Assembly: GCA_007280875.1 (NCBI GenBank)
Contig: QYQJ01000147.1
Location: 1-39,589, forward strand
Direction: 5' to 3'
Source of the DNA: Bacteroidota bacterium
GTDB lineage: Bacteria > Bacteroidota > Bacteroidia > Bacteroidales > FEN-979
Length of the DNA stretch: 39,589 bases
The notes beneath the pieces are model-generated. The model made no database searches. It worked only from the letters and a program-made list of their open reading frames with translations, and was not told where the DNA came from. The translations under genes and the position numbers were made by a program. Below, piece after piece: positions 18,409-28,471 of this stretch. Numbering within the stretch: the stretch's first letter is position 1; every line of letters begins with the position of its first letter.

Positions 18409-20012
18409 ATTCTGAACACCCCATACTTCGTCTCTTTGTATGCCTTATTCTGCGAGATGGCGATCGACAGGCCGATGATCTTCCGTGTGTCGACCGGATC
18501 GATGATGCCATCGTCCCAGAGGCGGGCCGTGCTGAAGTAAGCCGAGCCCTCCTCTTCGTACTTCTGTAGAATGGTCTGTTGCAGCTTGTCCCGGTCTTCC
18601 GGAGAGAGCTCCTGGCCCCTTGCTTTCAGCTGTTCCTCCTTTACCTGGATCAGCACCTGAGATGCCTGTTCTCCCCCCATTACGGAGATCTTGGAGCTGG
18701 GGTACATAAAAAGGAAACGGGGTTCATATGCCCGTCCGGCCATGGCGTAATTGCCGGCACCAAATGATCCGCCAAAGATCACTGTAAATTTGGGGACATT
18801 GGCATTGGCGGTTGCATGCACGAACTTGGCACCGTCGCGGGCGATCCCTCCGTGCTCGTATTGTTTCCCTACAATGAATCCTGTGATGTTTTGCAGGAAG
18901 AGGATCGGGATATTGCGGGCAGTGCAGAGCTCGATAAAATGGGCGCCTTTAAGCGCACTTTCCGAGAAAAGCACTCCATTGTTGGCCAGGATACCCACCT
19001 CATACCCCATGATCCGGGCAAAACCTGTCACCAGAGTGAGACCATATCTCTCCTTGAACTCATGGAAGAGACTTCCGTCAACCATCCGGGCGATGAGTTC
19101 CCGTGAATCGACCGGTTTCCGAACGTCGATAGGCAGAATCCCATAGAGTTCTTCAGTATCATAAAAGGGTTCTTCAATCGGTGCGGTTGGCAATGGCTGG
19201 TATTCACGACGTTCAATCGACTCGAAGATATTGCGGCAGATCTGGATGGCATGCACGTCGTTTTCGGCCAGGTGGTCGGCGACGCCGGAGATCATGGTGT
19301 GCATCTCTCCGCCGCCCAGCTCTTCAGCGGTTACCGTTTCGCCGGTAGCGGCTTTCACCAGCGGGGGTCCGCCGATAAAGATAGTCCCCTGGTTGCGGAC
19401 GATGATGGTTTCGTCGCTCATTGCCGGCACATAGGCTCCCCCTGCGGTGCAGGAGCCCATCACGACAGCTATCTGCGGGATTTTTTCGGCCGAAAGACGG
19501 GCCTGGTTGAAGAAGAAGCGGCCAAAATGGTACTTATCAGGGAAGACGTTGGACTGCTCAGGTAAAAAAACCCCTCCCGAGTCGACCAGGTAGACACAGG
19601 GGAGCCTGTTTTCCATGGCGATCTCCTGGGCACGGACATGCTTCTTGATCGTCTCTTTGGTGTAGGATCCGCCTTTTACCGTGGCATCGTTCGCGATAAT
19701 CATCACCTCTTTTGCATGGATCACGCCGATACCGGTCACCACCCCGGCTGAGGGGAACTCATTGTTGTACAAGTTATAAGCGGCCATTGGGGAGAGCTCC
19801 AGAAAAGGAGTGTTCTTGTCGACCAGCAGGTCGATCCGCTCCCTGGCAAGCAGCTTTCCACGATCCTTGTGCCGTTTGACGGCAATTTCCGGACCTCCAC
19901 GCGTTGTTGAGGCTAGCCGTTCTTTGTAAATGGCAAGGATCTTGAGGTACTCCTCTTTCTGCTTCCGGAATTCAGGGCTGGAGGTGTCGAGTTTACTTTG
20001 GATACGAAACAT
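18405..20012 (-). CDS. acyl-CoA carboxylase carboxyltransferase (methylcrotonyl-CoA carboxylase beta)
   Basis: 535 aa; KHKDRGKLLARERIDLL, DSGGVFLPEQSNVFPD, MGSCTAGGAYVPAMSDE, FLQNITGFIVG, GGEQASQVL. Confidence 0.93.
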   Translation of the reverse strand: MFRIQSKLDTSSPEFRKQKEEYLKILAIYKERLASTTRGGPEIAVKRHKDRGKLLARERIDLLVDKNTPFLELSPMAAYNLYNNEFPSAGVVTGIGVIHAKEVMIIANDATVKGGSYTKETIKKHVRAQEIAMENRLPCVYLVDSGGVFLPEQSNVFPDKYHFGRFFFNQARLSAEKIPQIAVVMGSCTAGGAYVPAMSDETIIVRNQGTIFIGGPPLVKAATGETVTAEELGGGEMHTMISGVADHLAENDVHAIQICRNIFESIERREYQPLPTAPIEEPFYDTEELYGILPIDVRKPVDSRELIARMVDGSLFHEFKERYGLTLVTGFARIMGYEVGILANNGVLFSESALKGAHFIELCTARNIPILFLQNITGFIVGKQYEHGGIARDGAKFVHATANANVPKFTVIFGGSFGAGNYAMAGRAYEPRFLFMYPSSKISVMGGEQASQVLIQVKEEQLKARGQELSPEDRDKLQQTILQKYEEEGSAYFSTARLWDDGIIDPVDTRKIIGLSIAISQNKAYKETKYGVFRM

Positions 20013-20064
20013 GCAGGGTGTGGGATAAATTCGAAAGAGTAAAAATACAAAAATTTCACTACTT

Positions 20065-21402
20065 CTATTCGATCTTATTTCCCAGCGAGATATTCAATCG
20101 GACGAGGTTGATGGCATGGTCGATCTGTGCCCGCAGCAGGTTGATCCGGCTCTCTTCCAGTGCTGTTTCAGCGTCCAGCAGGTCGAGGTTGGTAATACCA
20201 CCGCTTTGAAAGCTGACCGCAGCCAGGTGAAGCGCCTCTTCAGCCTGCTTAACCTGCAGCTGGCCCTGGTCGATCCTGGTTTCAGAGGCATCCAGGCTGG
20301 TTTCGTTCTGGAATACTTCCGTAGCGATATCCCGTGATACATTATCCATTTCAAAACGACTCTCCTCAATGGATGAATTGGCAAGCCGGATATTGTACTT
20401 ATGCCTGGTGGCATCAAAAACCGTCATGGTGATACTCAGACCGGCAGCATAATTCGGTGTGATTTTGTTGAGATCCGGGATATAGCCGTTTTTCCAGCCT
20501 CCGGCGAGAAAGGCATTCAGGGAGGGGTTGTTTTGCACCTTGACCGAACGAAGCTTCAACATGGCATGTTCCTGTCTTAGCCGGGCAAGAAGCATTTCAT
20601 TTCGGTGCTCCAGGGCAAAAGGGATAAGAGAATCCGAACTGACGTCAGGCTGGGATGAAATGTACCTGCTCGTCATGATTAAAGGGGTTCGTATGGGTAA
20701 TCCAATCAGCGAGTTCAGGATGGCCACCTGTGTCTGACGGGAGGTTTCAAGGGATACCCGCTGGTTTTGAGCGTTTGATAACCTGACCTGGGTGGAGAGG
20801 ATCTCATATTCGGTAGCGGATCCGGTCTGCTCTTTCCGGGTCACAAAATCGAGGTGCTTCTGCAGGTTCGCGATCTGTTCATCCTTGATGCGGATGGCCT
20901 CCTGAAGATAGACCAGGGTGTAATAGCTTACCGCGGTGATCAGGGTCAGCTGCTGGCGAACCAGGTCTACATTTGCTTCTGCCATATCCCGGGTTGATTC
21001 CTCCAGTTTGATCCGGCGGGAGGTCTTGGAAAAATCATATACGGTTTGACCTATGCTGACACCGGCATCGAAGTTATTCTCCGGCATGATCTTGAAGGAT
21101 CCCATGTTTGGGATTGAAAGTTCAGGGACCGGGCCAAGTCGTGTATAACCGGCGTCGGCCTGGATATTCGGATAGTACCCTGATCTGGCCAGACCGATTC
21201 CGGCTTCAGCCGCCTTGATCGCCTCCATGGCTTTGCTGACGGCAGGATAACTGGTCAGCACATGCGTGAGGATCTCCGGGAGAGAAAGGGAATCGGCGAT
21301 AGTTAAGTCCGGACCGGATGGTTGGTTTTGTCCACGGCTTTCCCGGGTATTTCCCAGCATGCCCAGGGTGATAATGATGGCAATGATATACGTTCGTTTC
21401 AT
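20065..21402 (-). CDS. TolC-family outer membrane efflux protein
   Basis: 445 aa with signal peptide, paired coiled-coil repeats, and C-terminal QSGGITNLDLLDAETALEESRINLLRAQ. Confidence 0.92.
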   Translation of the reverse strand: MKRTYIIAIIITLGMLGNTRESRGQNQPSGPDLTIADSLSLPEILTHVLTSYPAVSKAMEAIKAAEAGIGLARSGYYPNIQADAGYTRLGPVPELSIPNMGSFKIMPENNFDAGVSIGQTVYDFSKTSRRIKLEESTRDMAEANVDLVRQQLTLITAVSYYTLVYLQEAIRIKDEQIANLQKHLDFVTRKEQTGSATEYEILSTQVRLSNAQNQRVSLETSRQTQVAILNSLIGLPIRTPLIMTSRYISSQPDVSSDSLIPFALEHRNEMLLARLRQEHAMLKLRSVKVQNNPSLNAFLAGGWKNGYIPDLNKITPNYAAGLSITMTVFDATRHKYNIRLANSSIEESRFEMDNVSRDIATEVFQNETSLDASETRIDQGQLQVKQAEEALHLAAVSFQSGGITNLDLLDAETALEESRINLLRAQIDHAINLVRLNISLGNKIE

Positions 21403-22994
21403 AGTTGAAGATGCTTCTTTCTGACTTTTAAAAAGAAAACCGGGATTGCGCTGACCAGGGTGATGATGGCGGCAATCCGGAAATCGTCGCAGATTGCCTG
21501 GACAAACGCCTGCTGGTTGATGTTGGACATCAGGAGATAGGAACCCTGTTTGGCAGCAACGGCTGCCGGACTGCCGGCCTGATGAACGAGGAAATTCCCC
21601 AGATGGTGGACGACTCCCTGGTAAGACGGAGAATTTGCCTGCAATGCTTCTCCGAAGATTTGTCCGTGAAATCTGGACCGGGAGATCAGGATCGTTGTCA
21701 GTAATGCTACACCGAAACTGCCTCCAATCTGACGCAGGACGTTGATCAGTCCCGAAGCCTGCCCCATCTTTTCTTTCGGGACATCGATGGTCGCCATGGC
21801 GGTAAGCGGACTAAACATCATTCCCATAGCCAATCCCCGCAGGTACAGGGTCAGCATGATATAACTGTGTTCGGTCAGCCACGACATCCGGCTGTTCATA
21901 TAAAAACTCAGAGCAAGTAAAAAGGCTCCGAGGATGATGGGAACCTTAGGGTTGGCTCTGTCCGAAAATATCCCGGCGATGGGGGCCGTAATTCCCTGGA
22001 TGATGCCGATCGGAAGAAACACGGCACCGGCCTGGAGTGCCGTATAACCCAGTGAACTTTGCAGGTATATGGGAAGAAGGAATGTACTTCCGAACATGCC
22101 TATTCCGAAAATGAAGATCACCAGGTTGCTCACTGCGAAATTGTATCCTTTGAACAGACTCAACTCGATCAGAGGCTCCTTGATCGTCAGTTCAGTTACC
22201 AGAAAAACGGCCAGGGAGATGACGGCGATTCCGAAACAGATCAGGACGATCGGAGCATTCCAGCCGGCCGAATTGGTGGCAGCATTGCCTTCAGTAAGGG
22301 CATAAAGCAATACGGGAAGAAAGATGCTGATCGAGATGAACCCGACCGGATCGAAAGCCCGCCTCCTGGGACTTTTAAACTCTTTCTGGATGATAGCCGT
22401 GGCTAGTAAGCCGGCAATTCCGATTGGGACATTGACATCAAAGATCCATGGCCAGCTGAATGTATCGATCAGGTAACCGCCAATCAACGGGCCAAATGAT
22501 ACGGAAGCGGCAGCGGCTATCGACCAGAACCCAAGCGCAATGCTTCGCTGGTGAGGAGGGAATTCACGGGTTACGATGGCCATCCCGACAGGCATGATCG
22601 CTCCGGCTCCCAATCCCTGAATAACCCGGGAAAGAATCAGCATGTCTTCTGTGGCCGAATAACCGCAGAGAAAGGAGCCGAGCGTAAAGAGGGACAACCC
22701 GAGGAAATAAATGCGTTTATACCCGAATCGGTCGGCCATCCATCCCGAAGTGGGCAACATGACAGCCAGCGCGAGCATGTAGGCAGTCAGAACCCATTCA
22801 ATCTTGTCGATCCCGACTCCAAATGAGGCCATGATCTTCGGAAGGCCCACATTGACGATGGTTGCGTCAAGCACCGCCATAAAGGTTCCGATCATGACAT
22901 TGGCAAGCAGCCACCATTTGTAGGAGGGGCTCTCCGGATCAAACGTGGCGCTCTGGGCCCGGATGAACGAGGTAATGTGTTTGAATGGCATCAT
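21399..22994 (-). CDS. DHA2 family MFS drug efflux permease (EmrB/QacA type)
   Basis: 531 aa; LANVMIGTFMAVLDATIVNVGLPKI, VLTAYMLALAVMLPTSGWMADRFGYKR, FGPLIGGYLID. Confidence 0.92.
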   Translation of the reverse strand: MMPFKHITSFIRAQSATFDPESPSYKWWLLANVMIGTFMAVLDATIVNVGLPKIMASFGVGIDKIEWVLTAYMLALAVMLPTSGWMADRFGYKRIYFLGLSLFTLGSFLCGYSATEDMLILSRVIQGLGAGAIMPVGMAIVTREFPPHQRSIALGFWSIAAAASVSFGPLIGGYLIDTFSWPWIFDVNVPIGIAGLLATAIIQKEFKSPRRRAFDPVGFISISIFLPVLLYALTEGNAATNSAGWNAPIVLICFGIAVISLAVFLVTELTIKEPLIELSLFKGYNFAVSNLVIFIFGIGMFGSTFLLPIYLQSSLGYTALQAGAVFLPIGIIQGITAPIAGIFSDRANPKVPIILGAFLLALSFYMNSRMSWLTEHSYIMLTLYLRGLAMGMMFSPLTAMATIDVPKEKMGQASGLINVLRQIGGSFGVALLTTILISRSRFHGQIFGEALQANSPSYQGVVHHLGNFLVHQAGSPAAVAAKQGSYLLMSNINQQAFVQAICDDFRIAAIITLVSAIPVFFLKVRKKHLQL

Positions 22995-23001
22995 GGTGAG
23001 A

Positions 23002-24024
23002 TCACCTCTTCAACAATTTCACTTCGACTGACATGCCGGAGATGAGCCTCTTCCGGAGATTGGCGTCAGGACTGTCGGTTGAATCGATGGAAATCTTAAC
23101 CGGGATGCGTTGGGTTACCTTAGTGAAGTTTCCGGCAGCGTTATTTGGAGGGATCAGGGAGAATTGTGCAGCCGTATTTGTCCCGATCTGATAGACGGCG
23201 CCCGAAAAATGGACTCCCGGGAAAGCATCCACCGTAAAGTTGGCGGGCTGCTGATCATAGATGTAACCGATCTTGGTCTCCTCAAAGAAGGCGGCGATCC
23301 AGTATAGAGAGTCCTTGGTGATGGTAAGAACCGATTGCCCCGGCTGGGCAATGTCGCCCGGGAGCAGCCAGCGTTTGGCAATCCGCCCTTCGCCGGGAGC
23401 ACAGATGCGGGTATTCTGCAAGTTGGTCTCCAGGGTGTGGATCTGGGATTCGGCGGCCTGGATACTCATTTCAGCGACCGCAATCTGCGACCTGACCACC
23501 TGAAGCTGGGACCTTGAGGCATCCAGCTGGGCCTGTGCCACTTCATAGGCCTTGCTGGTATGATCGAACTGTTCTTTGGGAATAACCTTTCCTTCGTACT
23601 GGATGGTAGCCCGGTCGAGGTCCTCTTTGGCCCGTTCCACACCGATCTCCTGGATCCGGATGTTTTTTTCAGCATAATCAAGGTTTGCCTGTGCCTGATT
23701 CACGGCTGCAATGGCCTGAGCCCGTGAGACCTGTGCCTGTTGTTTCTGGGCAACCAGGTCGGTACTATCCAGGACGACAAGCAATTGACCTGTCCTGACT
23801 GTATCCCCTTCATCCACGAAAATGTATCGTATCCGGCCCAGCATCTTGGAACTGACAGAGACCCGGTCAGAATCAATGTATGCGTCGTCGGTTGACACAT
23901 ACTTATCATACTGGTGGTAAAAGTACCAACCGGTAATCAATACTGCAATTATTACTACTGCCAGGGCAATGTATGCCCTGATCTTCTTTTTCCGGGAAGG
24001 TCCCTGGGGTTTGGTTTCGTCCAT
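23002..24024 (-). CDS. HlyD/EmrA-type membrane fusion protein
   Basis: 340 aa; single N-terminal TM, YVSTDDAYIDSDRVSVSSKMLGRI, coiled coil, NTRICAPGEGRIAKRWLLPGD. Confidence 0.93.
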   Translation of the reverse strand: MDETKPQGPSRKKKIRAYIALAVVIIAVLITGWYFYHQYDKYVSTDDAYIDSDRVSVSSKMLGRIRYIFVDEGDTVRTGQLLVVLDSTDLVAQKQQAQVSRAQAIAAVNQAQANLDYAEKNIRIQEIGVERAKEDLDRATIQYEGKVIPKEQFDHTSKAYEVAQAQLDASRSQLQVVRSQIAVAEMSIQAAESQIHTLETNLQNTRICAPGEGRIAKRWLLPGDIAQPGQSVLTITKDSLYWIAAFFEETKIGYIYDQQPANFTVDAFPGVHFSGAVYQIGTNTAAQFSLIPPNNAAGNFTKVTQRIPVKISIDSTDSPDANLRKRLISGMSVEVKLLKR

Positions 24025-24027
24025 GGT

Positions 24028-24666
24028 TTAATGACTGGTTGATGAAATGGTTTCAATGCTTCGGATAAACAATCGGGTAAAATCAATGGTCTTGATCATC
24101 ATCTGTTCAAAATCTTCCTCCCTTAATTCAATAAAGGGTTTTCGCTGGATGATGACGAGCCTCAATCCGTGAAGGATCTCCAGGAAGAGGGTCGCAAGGC
24201 TTTGCGGATCCCCTATCCGGAACACTCCCTGCTGGATCCCTTTCTCAAGAAGGGAAGTCACCAGCTGGTGATCCTTCTTCCGGAGTTCCTGGATCATTCC
24301 TTCGAAGTGCGGTTTGATCTGCCGGAAATCAGTAAACCGGAGTTTATTCAGGTTTATGAAGGTCATGAAATAGGTCTGCCTGAGCCTGACCAATTCCCTG
24401 ATCGCTTCTTTCGGATCGCTGATCTCGTCCATCCGATGTTGCACAACAAGAAAGTATTCCTGCTGTTCTTTCCTGATCACTTCAAGGAAAAGACTCTCCT
24501 TGTCGGGAAAGTAATAGTAGAGGGAAGCCTTTGACATCTGAAGATCATTGGCGATCTCCTGCATGGTGGTCTTCTTAAATCCATACAGGCCCATCCGTTT
24601 CTGAGCTGCATCAAGGATCTCGTCGATGCGTTCCTTGCTGTCACCAGTGTAGGATACTTTTCCCAT
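24028..24666 (-). CDS. TetR/AcrR family transcriptional regulator
   Basis: 212 aa; ILDAAQKRMGLYGFKKTTMQEIANDLQMSKASLYYYFPDKESLF. Confidence 0.95.
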   Translation of the reverse strand: MGKVSYTGDSKERIDEILDAAQKRMGLYGFKKTTMQEIANDLQMSKASLYYYFPDKESLFLEVIRKEQQEYFLVVQHRMDEISDPKEAIRELVRLRQTYFMTFINLNKLRFTDFRQIKPHFEGMIQELRKKDHQLVTSLLEKGIQQGVFRIGDPQSLATLFLEILHGLRLVIIQRKPFIELREEDFEQMMIKTIDFTRLFIRSIETISSTSH

Positions 24667-24687
24667 GCAATTCAGATTTAATAATTA

Positions 24688-24714
24688 ACCGTTTGACTAA
24701 TTAATTTGAACGGT
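24688..24714. promoter_or_regulatory. candidate TetR operator
   Basis: ACCGTT-N15-AACGGT inverted repeat with AT-rich core, 22 nt upstream of tetR, abutting a TAATTTTG -7 box (minus strand, 24715-24722). Confidence 0.55.
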
Positions 24715-24857
24715 CAAAATTATAAATATATTTGTTTGCATTTGTAATCTTCGGAAACTTTTTAATTTCAAGGGATTGCTGATAATAGAACACAGATCAC
24801 ACAGGTGCCTTCGTCCTTCCAACTTCGCACTTCCAGTTCGTAATTCGTACTTCTGAC

Positions 24858-26117
24858 TTACTCTTCCAGCTTCTTCCCCCTGGTCTCCGGAAACGTCCAG
24901 ATCCACAATCCCGTGAGAATTGCAAAGAGAGCCGCCAGCGAGATCCCTCCGGCGAGGCCGTAATGAACGGCGATGATGGAGATGATCACCGGGGTGACGA
25001 ACTGCACTCCACGGGCGAGGTTGAAGGCAGTTCCCATGGCGGTACTGCGGATGGATGTGGGGAAGAGTTCGGAGAACAAGGCGCCATACCCCCCGAACAT
25101 CCCGGTGCCGAACCCCACCAGGAACATAAATGCAAGGATCACGGCTGGATAGGCCACAACGGTGCTCCAGAAAAGGGTGATCATGAGCAGGCCGGCGGCC
25201 ATGATGAAAGAATAAAGGGTATAGGCCGGCCGGCGGCCCCACCGGTCGGAGACAAACCCGAACAGGGCATAACCCAGGAAGCCTCCGGATTGGGTCACCA
25301 GCATCCACAACGCCGATTTGGTCATCGAGAACTCCCGTTCGGTATGCAGGTAACTGGGCATCCAGGAGTAGGTGAACCAATAAGCGGTCATGTCGAAAAT
25401 GGCAAGGATCAGGGCCAGGATGAAAAACTTGCGGTGGGCCTTGGAGAAGAGTTGAAGTAGCTTGTTTTCCTCTCCCAGGAGGATCTCTTTGATTTTTCTG
25501 ACTTTTACCGTTCCCTTCTGTTTTTGCGCAAGCCACAGATCCGACTCGGGCAGCTTCTTCCTGATGTAGATGATCAGCAGGGCAGGAAGGATAGAGATGA
25601 AGAAACTGGCCCTCCACCCAATGTGTGGAGCCACCAGGCCTCCCACAATAGCTGCCAGGGCAACCCCCAATGGGGCGCCGGTTTGCATGAAGGCGCAGTA
25701 CCGCCCCCGGACTTTCGCCGGGAAAGTCTCTCCCACATAGGTTTGGCCCGTAGCCCATTCGCCGCCCACACCTAGTCCGGTGACCACCCGGAAGATCATC
25801 AGGAACCAGAAGCTGCTGGAGAATCCACAGAAGAAGGTACCGATAGAATAGGTGAGGATGGTCCATTGCAGCACAGGCCTGCGTCCGTACCGGTCGGCCA
25901 GCACACCGAAGATGATACCCCCAATGGCGGTAGCAGCCAGCGATGCCCCCAGGATATAGGAGATCTCCATGTTGGTCAGATGAAAATCCTGGCGGATCAT
26001 GATCAGCAGGAAGGTAAAGAGGATCAGGTCGTAAAAGTCAAACACCCATCCGGCCCAGCTCAGGCCCAGGATGCGGTAATGCTGACGGGTAATGGTAGGG
26101 GATTCGTTAAGGAGCAT
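24858..26117 (-). CDS. MFS transporter, metabolite:H+ symporter-like
   Basis: 419 aa; GVLADRYGRRPVLQ, RVVTGLGVGGEWATGQTYVGETFPAKVRGRY, FPTSIRSTAMGTAFNLAR. Confidence 0.88.
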   Translation of the reverse strand: MLLNESPTITRQHYRILGLSWAGWVFDFYDLILFTFLLIMIRQDFHLTNMEISYILGASLAATAIGGIIFGVLADRYGRRPVLQWTILTYSIGTFFCGFSSSFWFLMIFRVVTGLGVGGEWATGQTYVGETFPAKVRGRYCAFMQTGAPLGVALAAIVGGLVAPHIGWRASFFISILPALLIIYIRKKLPESDLWLAQKQKGTVKVRKIKEILLGEENKLLQLFSKAHRKFFILALILAIFDMTAYWFTYSWMPSYLHTEREFSMTKSALWMLVTQSGGFLGYALFGFVSDRWGRRPAYTLYSFIMAAGLLMITLFWSTVVAYPAVILAFMFLVGFGTGMFGGYGALFSELFPTSIRSTAMGTAFNLARGVQFVTPVIISIIAVHYGLAGGISLAALFAILTGLWIWTFPETRGKKLEE

Positions 26118-26246
26118 AGACGTAAGATTGACGAAACGTGATGGCTAATTTATATAATTGCTCATTTATTGCACATTTATTGCACATAAATTGCCATTTT
26201 ACATCTGGTAACAGAACACAGATTTCTTCTACGTTCTAACTTCGTC

Positions 26247-26282
26247 CTTCCAGTTCTATTGCTTCTCCCGAGTACTCGGGAT
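26247..26282. repeat. 36-bp dispersed repeat, copy 1, containing palindrome CCCGAGTACTCGGG
   Basis: Identical to 30926-30961: cttccagttctattgcttctcccgagtactcgggat. Confidence 0.9.
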
Positions 26283-26319
26283 GATGAAGCAATCCGCTCG
26301 AATAATTGGAAAGGTCTGT

Positions 26320-26583
26320 CTAACTCTTCCACCTCTCCAGCTTCGGAATATTCAAGGTGAAGAACCATGCCAGAATCGGCGAATATCCCATTTCGGACAT
26401 TTTCTCCTTCACCCTCTCCTTCATGCCTTTTGCCGTGATATCAGGGAGAGTAAAATGGCCGTTCTCATAACAGTGAGAACAAAATTTAACGCTTTTAGAC
26501 CCATCGGCTTTGGTACCACCACCCTTCTCATCCTTGCTGAGAGGCATCCCGCAGCTCTGACAGAATTTGTAATTCTTTTCCAT
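26320..26583 (-). CDS. putative zinc-ribbon protein
   Basis: 87 aa; FCQSCGMPLSKDEKGGGTKADGSKSVKFCSHCYENGHFTLPD, two CxxC pairs. Confidence 0.85.
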   Translation of the reverse strand: MEKNYKFCQSCGMPLSKDEKGGGTKADGSKSVKFCSHCYENGHFTLPDITAKGMKERVKEKMSEMGYSPILAWFFTLNIPKLERWKS

Positions 26584-26667
26584 GGTAGTTTTGATTAGAA
26601 ACAGATCAATTTACGAGGGACAAGTTACGATTTTCGATTGAATTTTCAATTGACGCATTGTGACTTC

Positions 26668-26713
26668 CTTCGCGCCTTTGTGTCTATGCAGTGAAGCCTT
26701 TGTAAGGGAGACT
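26668..26713. repeat. 46-bp diverged dispersed repeat, copy 1
   Basis: Aligns without gaps to 30823-30868, about 34 of 46 identical (cttcgcgcctttgtgtctatgcagtgaag...gagact). Confidence 0.65.
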
Positions 26714-26725
26714 TTATCCGCTTCG

Positions 26726-28301
26726 CTATTTCGCTTCGCTATCTCCAAGTATTTCACAGATCTCCCGGTTCACCTTACGGATCCTTTCCGCATCCGGCTT
26801 CACCACCTTCCGGTCGTAGGTCATGATGCCGTTCACCTCGATCTCTACATCTGTGGTTTGGGTATATATGGCGGCTGAAAATCCGGGCTTGATCAGTTTT
26901 TTGAGTTTTTCCGCCAGCTCATTGTAGGCGTCAGTGACCTCATCAGAGGTTTTATATTGTACATAGCCCCAGTTGCGGCCTGTCTCCCAAAGGTGACCCT
27001 CTACCGCCAAGCCCAGGCCGCCGTACTCTCCCAATACGCATACCCGGCTACCTTCATAGAGCGTGAGTTGCGGATCGGGGTAGTTGTGGACGTCGAGGAT
27101 ATCGCCCACAGCATAAAAATTTCCCCCGCTAGCCGGGTTGACCAGCCGGGAGGGGTCATAGGCTTTTGTCCATTGGGCGATCCCGACGGTATTGAACTGT
27201 CCCCACGATTCGTTGAAGGGAATCCAGACCACCACACAGGGGTTGGAGATCAGTTTGTCAATAATGGCCCGCCATTCGTTCATGTAGTTTTCGGCCGACT
27301 CGGGGGAGCGTACTTTCTCCTGGCCGGTAAAATATTGCCCGGGTTGCCACTGAGGCCCCCGGTCGCCGCTGGGCATATCCTGCCATACCAGCATAACTCT
27401 TAACCCGGTCGAGCGCTTTTCCGTTTCGCGTCAGGGTGATCCCGAGGTCGTAAAGGAATGGATTTTCGGGACTCCAGAGTTTCGGTTCGGGAACCGCCAG
27501 GAGAACTTCCGTCCCTGCCGCCGCTCTGCCTGATTCTACCACTGTCCCCTGGTCAAACAGTGTCACCTCAATGAGATCGCCTGATGAGGAGCCGGAGGCA
27601 ACGGCAGTAACGGAGAGGGTTTGCCCGTCAATATCGGGGATGCTTTTTACCGATATGATGTGGTTCTCCCCAACCGGCTCAAGCCAAACGGTTTGCCAGA
27701 TGCCGGTGACCGCTGTGTACCAGATGCCTCTGGGGTCATTCACCTGTTTGCCCCTGGGCTGATAGCCAGCGTTGGTCGGATCCCATACACGGACCATCAG
27801 GGTCTGTTGCGTCTCTTTGGATAGGTATGCTGTGATGTCGAACGTAAAGGGAATGTATCCTCCCTGATGAGATCCGATACGGATACTGTTGATCCAGATG
27901 TCGCATTTCCAGTCAATGGCGCCGAAGTTCAGCAGGATGTGCTTCCCTTTCCAGGAAGCCGGGATAGAAAAGGACCGGGCATACCAGAGCTCGTTTTCAG
28001 CGCCTACCGGTTTCTGAACTCCCGAGAGGCTTGATTCGACTGCAAAAGGGACGAGAATCTTCCCGTTAAAGGCATCCGGGAGGCTATGACCTTTCGGAAG
28101 GATGGCATAGTCCCACAATCCGTTCAGGTTTTGCCATTCGTCACGTTCCAGGATTGGTCGCGGGTATTCAGGTAAAGGATTTGCCGGATCTACCTGTTCA
28201 GTCCATTGCGTTTTCAATCTATCCCCCGCCGGATGCCATTGCTGAGCGTTGCCGGATATGCAGGCAAGAACTGTTATAAAAGAGAGTACAAGATGCCTCA
28301 T
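26726..28301 (-). pseudogene. glycoside hydrolase family 2 (beta-galactosidase-like), frameshifted by an internal deletion
   Basis: N-terminal ORF (QWHPAGDRLKTQWTEQV...RNGKALDRVKSY) and C-terminal ORF (MLVWQDMPSGDRGPQWQPGQ...VVVWIPFNESWGQFNT) are in different frames. The TIM-barrel start normally between them is missing. Confidence 0.85.
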
Positions 28302-28471
28302 GGTTTTATAAATGGCTATATCGAAATTACAATAATTCGGAAAATCAGCTTTTGTCGGGGAGATTTTCTGTCATGAATATTTAATGCAAATTTAATCTAT
28401 ATGAAGCAACTCTGAAGTAATTTTGCCATATCATGCAGGGTTGAGTTCCTCATCTTATTAACTGACATAAA

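Noticed and set aside
24697-25866. 389-aa minus-strand ORF overlapping the MFS transporter
   Set aside because: Shifted frame of the real MFS gene (24858-26117); composition is Arg/Pro/His-rich with no coherent domain, and its C-terminal end is translated repeat DNA.
26177-26368. Small minus-strand ORF with peptide SSRVLGRSNRTGRTKLERRR
   Set aside because: It is translated repeat DNA, with the same peptide appearing in the spurious ORF at 30802-30984.
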